In this document: piece by piece, positions 5,469-7,112 of the stretch
Layout: each line of letters begins with the position of its first letter
Numbering within the stretch: position 1 is the stretch's first letter
Origin: Thermoguttaceae bacterium
GTDB taxonomy: Bacteria > Planctomycetota > Planctomycetia > Pirellulales > Thermoguttaceae
Assembly: GCA_017454585.1 (NCBI GenBank)
Contig: JAFTCU010000173.1
Location: 1 to 7,112, forward strand
Length of the DNA: 7,112 nucleotides
Direction of reading: 5' to 3'
The notes under the pieces: generated by a model
The model's input: the letters and a program-made list of their open reading frames with translations, nothing else
Told to the model about the DNA's origin: nothing
Databases searched by the model: none
Program-made: the position numbers and the translations under genes

Positions 5469-6245
5469 ATGCGATTCATGCACCTCGGTGACATCGTGGG
5501 GAAACCTGCGCGCGATCTGATCCGTCAGCGTCTGAAAACCGTCCGTCAGGAACTGAATCTGGAGTTTGTCACGGCCAACGCCGAGAATTCAGCCGCGGGC
5601 TCGGGGATCAATCACGCAATTTATAACGAGCTGATCAACGCCGGGATCGATTGCATCACGATGGGCGATCACACGTTCAAGCGCAAGGAAGCGATCGCGG
5701 TCCTGGAATCCTGCCCACGGATCATTCGCCCGGGCAATTATCCGGCCGAGGCACCCGGAAAAGGTTTCGTCGTTTTCGAGATCGGCATGGGTGCGCGCGC
5801 CGCCGTCATAAACCTTCAGGGCCGGGTTTTCATGCAGCCGATCGACTGCCCGTTCCACGCGGCGGACAAAATTCTGCGCCAGCTCCCCAAAGACGTCAAA
5901 GTGATCCTGGTCGATTTCCACGCCGAGGCGACGAGCGACATGCAGATCATGGGCCGCTACCTGGACGGCCGCGTCACGGCAGTTTTGGGAACCCATACCC
6001 ACGTCGTGACGGCGGATGAGCAGATTTATCCCGGTGGGACGGCGTTCCAGTGCGATGTCGGCATGTGCGGCGCGATGAAAAGCATCATCGGCCGGAAAAT
6101 CGAGTGCGTGACCGAAGCGACCCTGACCGGCCGCCCCGTCGCGTACGATGTGGCGGACGAAGACGTTCGGCTCCACGGGACGATCGTGGACTTTAACCCC
6201 CTGACCGGCCGTGCGGAGGCGGTCGAACGCTGGGCGTGTTCGTGA
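5469..6245 (+). CDS. ymdB: YmdB-family (TIGR00282) metallophosphoesterase
   Basis: The 258-residue protein has the full set of motifs of this cytoplasmic two-metal phosphodiesterase family: GDIVGKPAR (D8), NAEN (E39, N40), GDHTF (D67, H68), RPGNYP (87-92), DFHAEATSD (H151) and GTHTHV (H176, H178). Bacillus YmdB hydrolyses 2',3'-cyclic nucleotides and cyclic AMP in vitro and affects biofilm and motility decisions. Length and motif order are normal. One ligand differs: the Asn usually found in GNHT is Asp here (D67), which can still bind metal. The start is set by the strong AGGAGGA upstream. It is co-transcribed with the acidic-tail gene, 3 bases apart, suggesting translational coupling. Substrate in this organism is unknown; family assignment is firm. 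Confidence 0.93.
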   Translation: MRFMHLGDIVGKPARDLIRQRLKTVRQELNLEFVTANAENSAAGSGINHAIYNELINAGIDCITMGDHTFKRKEAIAVLESCPRIIRPGNYPAEAPGKGFVVFEIGMGARAAVINLQGRVFMQPIDCPFHAADKILRQLPKDVKVILVDFHAEATSDMQIMGRYLDGRVTAVLGTHTHVVTADEQIYPGGTAFQCDVGMCGAMKSIIGRKIECVTEATLTGRPVAYDVADEDVRLHGTIVDFNPLTGRAEAVERWACS

Positions 6246-6286
6246 AAGATTTTAAAGAAATTCCAAAATTTTCACACTTTTTTCCC

Positions 6287-6305
6287 CAAGGGTGACGTTC
6301 CCTTG
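6287..6305. other. Small hairpin between converging genes
   Basis: CAAGGG (6287-6292) and CCCTTG (6300-6305) form a 6-bp stem with a 7-base loop in the 74-bp gap between the YmdB-like gene and the HIT gene, which converge. No T-run follows on either strand, so it is a weak terminator at best. Confidence 0.3.
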
Positions 6306-6319
6306 CTCAATCCTCGATT

Positions 6320-6655
6320 TCACCCTGGCGGCCAGCCGAAGGGACGTCCGCCGAGGAGGTGGAAATGCAGGTGCGGGACCGTCTGGCATGCGTTCCGGCC
6401 GTTATTCGTCACGACGCGGAAACCGTCCGTGAGGCCCTCATCCTTCGCGATTTTCTGGATCACGAGGAAAATGTGCCCCACCAACATTTGGTCTTCTTCG
6501 GTCAGCGCATCGACGGCGGTGATCTCTTTCTTCGGGATCACCAGAATATGCGTGGGCGCCTGGGGCGAAATGTCACGAAACGCCAGGCACTGATCGTCTT
6601 CATACACGATGTCGGCCGGGATCTCGTGGTCAATGATTTTCTTGAAAATGGTCAT
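6320..6655 (-). CDS. hinT: HIT-family nucleoside phosphoramidase, HinT type
   Basis: The 111-residue protein is a complete histidine triad protein of the HINT branch, cytoplasmic enzymes that split nucleoside 5'-phosphoramidates such as adenosine monophosphoramidate and remove AMP from lysine adducts. The catalytic triad motif is PHLHFHLL (H95, H97, H99). Also present are the early IIDHEIPADIVYEDD segment, FRDISPQAPTHILVIPK with conserved H36, NNG (84-86), and the C-terminal GGRPFGWPPG typical of HinT. AGGA (6666-6663) lies 7 bases before the ATG. It has its own promoter, diverges from the KDPG aldolase gene, and converges with the YmdB-like gene. Physiological substrate in bacteria is not settled. 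Confidence 0.94.
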   Translation of the reverse strand: MTIFKKIIDHEIPADIVYEDDQCLAFRDISPQAPTHILVIPKKEITAVDALTEEDQMLVGHIFLVIQKIAKDEGLTDGFRVVTNNGRNACQTVPHLHFHLLGGRPFGWPPG

Positions 6656-6709
6656 GGGATCTTCCTTTGCCTGAAGTGAGTTGGATCGGGTTCAAACCCT
6701 TCACCCCCA

Positions 6710-6738
6710 ATTTTATCCCATCTTTCCGAAAAATTCAA
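6710..6738 (-). promoter_or_regulatory. Sigma-70-type promoter of the HinT gene
   Basis: Minus-strand -35 box TTGAAT (6738-6733) and -10 box TAAAAT (6715-6710) are separated by 17 bases. The predicted start is near 6703, giving a leader of about 48 bases. Confidence 0.55.
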
Positions 6739-6767
6739 GGGGGCCGGATTCCAAAAAATTCATTTTG

Positions 6768-6776
6768 TGGTAAAAT
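6768..6776 (+). promoter_or_regulatory. Extended -10 promoter of the KDPG aldolase gene
   Basis: TGGTAAAAT (6768-6776) fits an extended -10 element (TGn plus a -10 box). No good -35 box lies at the usual distance, as expected for this class. The predicted start is near 6783, leaving about 73 bases of leader. Confidence 0.45.
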
Positions 6777-6782
6777 AAAGGC

Positions 6783-6795
6783 TTGAACTGTTCAA
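6783..6795. promoter_or_regulatory. Palindrome at the predicted transcript start of the aldolase gene
   Basis: TTGAACTGTTCAA is a perfect 6-bp inverted repeat around one base, placed right after the extended -10 element. The position is that of a classic repressor operator, for example a sugar-acid-responsive regulator; the regulator is not in the window. Confidence 0.4.
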
Positions 6796-6808
6796 AGACG
6801 CACAGGAG

Positions 6809-6826
6809 ACGCGGGCCGACCCGTGT
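6809..6826 (+). other. Hairpin in the leader of the aldolase gene
   Basis: ACGCGGG pairs with CCCGTGT (one G-T pair) around CCGA, in the untranslated leader. It is followed by TTCCCTTAC, too few Ts for a convincing attenuator. It may stabilise the mRNA or be incidental. Confidence 0.3.
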
Positions 6827-6855
6827 TTCCCTTACTTTCAGAAAAGGAACCCAAC

Positions 6856-7112
6856 ATGAAATCCCAGTTTACAGACGAAGCCCTCGCCCAGATCCAGGCC
6901 TGCGGAGCCATTGCGGTCCTCGTGATCGATGATGCGGCTAATGCCGTCCCGACCGCCAAAGCCCTCATGGACGGAGGGATCAACGCAATCGAATTGACGC
7001 TCCGGACCCCCGCGGCTCTGGACGCTCTGGCGAATATCCGCCGCGAAATTCCCGAAATGCTCGCCGGCGTCGGCACGATTTTGACCCCGGAGCAGGTTCA
7101 GAAAGTCGCGGA
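6856..7112 (+). CDS. eda: KDPG/KHG aldolase, 3' end outside window
   Basis: The first 85 codons are present. KDPG aldolase splits 2-keto-3-deoxy-6-phosphogluconate into pyruvate and glyceraldehyde 3-phosphate, the last step of the Entner-Doudoroff and uronate pathways, in the cytoplasm. The sequence follows Eda closely: GAIAVLVIDDAANAVPTAKALMDGG (17-41), IELTLRTPAALDAL with E46 matching catalytic Glu45 of the E. coli enzyme, IRREIPE and AGVGTILTPEQV (70-81). The Schiff-base lysine lies beyond the window. AAGGA (6844-6848) sits 7 bases before the ATG. It has its own leader and promoter, so it may head an operon running out of the window. A related 2-dehydro-3-deoxy-6-phosphogalactonate aldolase cannot be excluded without the rest. 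Confidence 0.9.
   Translation, partial: MKSQFTDEALAQIQACGAIAVLVIDDAANAVPTAKALMDGGINAIELTLRTPAALDALANIRREIPEMLAGVGTILTPEQVQKVA

Noticed and set aside
5276..5494. Minus-strand frame encoding long runs of serine
   Set aside because: It is the complement of the GAT/GAC/GAG codons of the acidic tail. The plus-strand gene has a signal peptide, a domain and operon context.

Overview
The window looks like chromosomal DNA of a Gram-negative-type (envelope-bearing) bacterium, most plausibly a member of the PVC group such as a planctomycete. The basis is indirect: an ExbB/ExbD motor pair beside a secreted TPR protein and a membrane-anchored von Willebrand A (VWA) protein, genes with few Shine-Dalgarno sequences, GC-rich genes separated by AT-rich spacers, and a palindromic intergenic repeat family. 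No rRNA or tRNA is present to fix the taxonomy.

Layout, left to right. Bases 1-335 (minus) are the start of a GmhA-like SIS-domain sugar-phosphate isomerase with its own promoter at 397-424. Bases 467-621 hold four palindromic repeat cores spaced exactly 42 bp apart. Bases 626-1669 (minus) encode a VWA protein with a TonB-like N-terminal anchor, preceded by a consensus promoter (1715-1743) and a cluster of short repeated operator-like words (1765-1824). From 1860 to about 2174 there is a gene-poor but highly structured stretch with its own minus-strand promoter and a textbook minus-strand terminator: a candidate non-coding RNA (or a small leaderless membrane protein). Its promoter is back to back with, and shares its -35 box with, the plus-strand promoter of the next operon.

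Bases 2282-4364 (plus) form a three-gene operon: secreted TPR protein, ExbB and ExbD, closed by one or two terminator hairpins (4396-4447). After a 237-bp spacer, 4602-6245 (plus) form a two-gene unit: an unknown secreted protein with a very acidic repetitive tail, followed 3 bp later by a YmdB-family phosphodiesterase whose ribosome binding site lies inside the acidic codons. Bases 6320-6655 (minus) encode a HinT-like HIT protein, and 6856-7112 (plus) the first part of a KDPG aldolase; these two are divergent, each with a recognisable promoter.

How the genes may work together. ExbB and ExbD are a proton-driven motor in the inner membrane. No classical TonB is encoded here, but the divergent VWA protein carries the Ser-x3-His pattern in its transmembrane segment that in TonB contacts the motor. 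My central inference is a dedicated motor system in which the VWA protein replaces TonB and the TPR protein works in the periplasm. The shared regulatory region between these genes (operator-like repeats, overlapping promoters, candidate RNA) makes coordinated control plausible. The other genes are ordinary metabolism and signalling.
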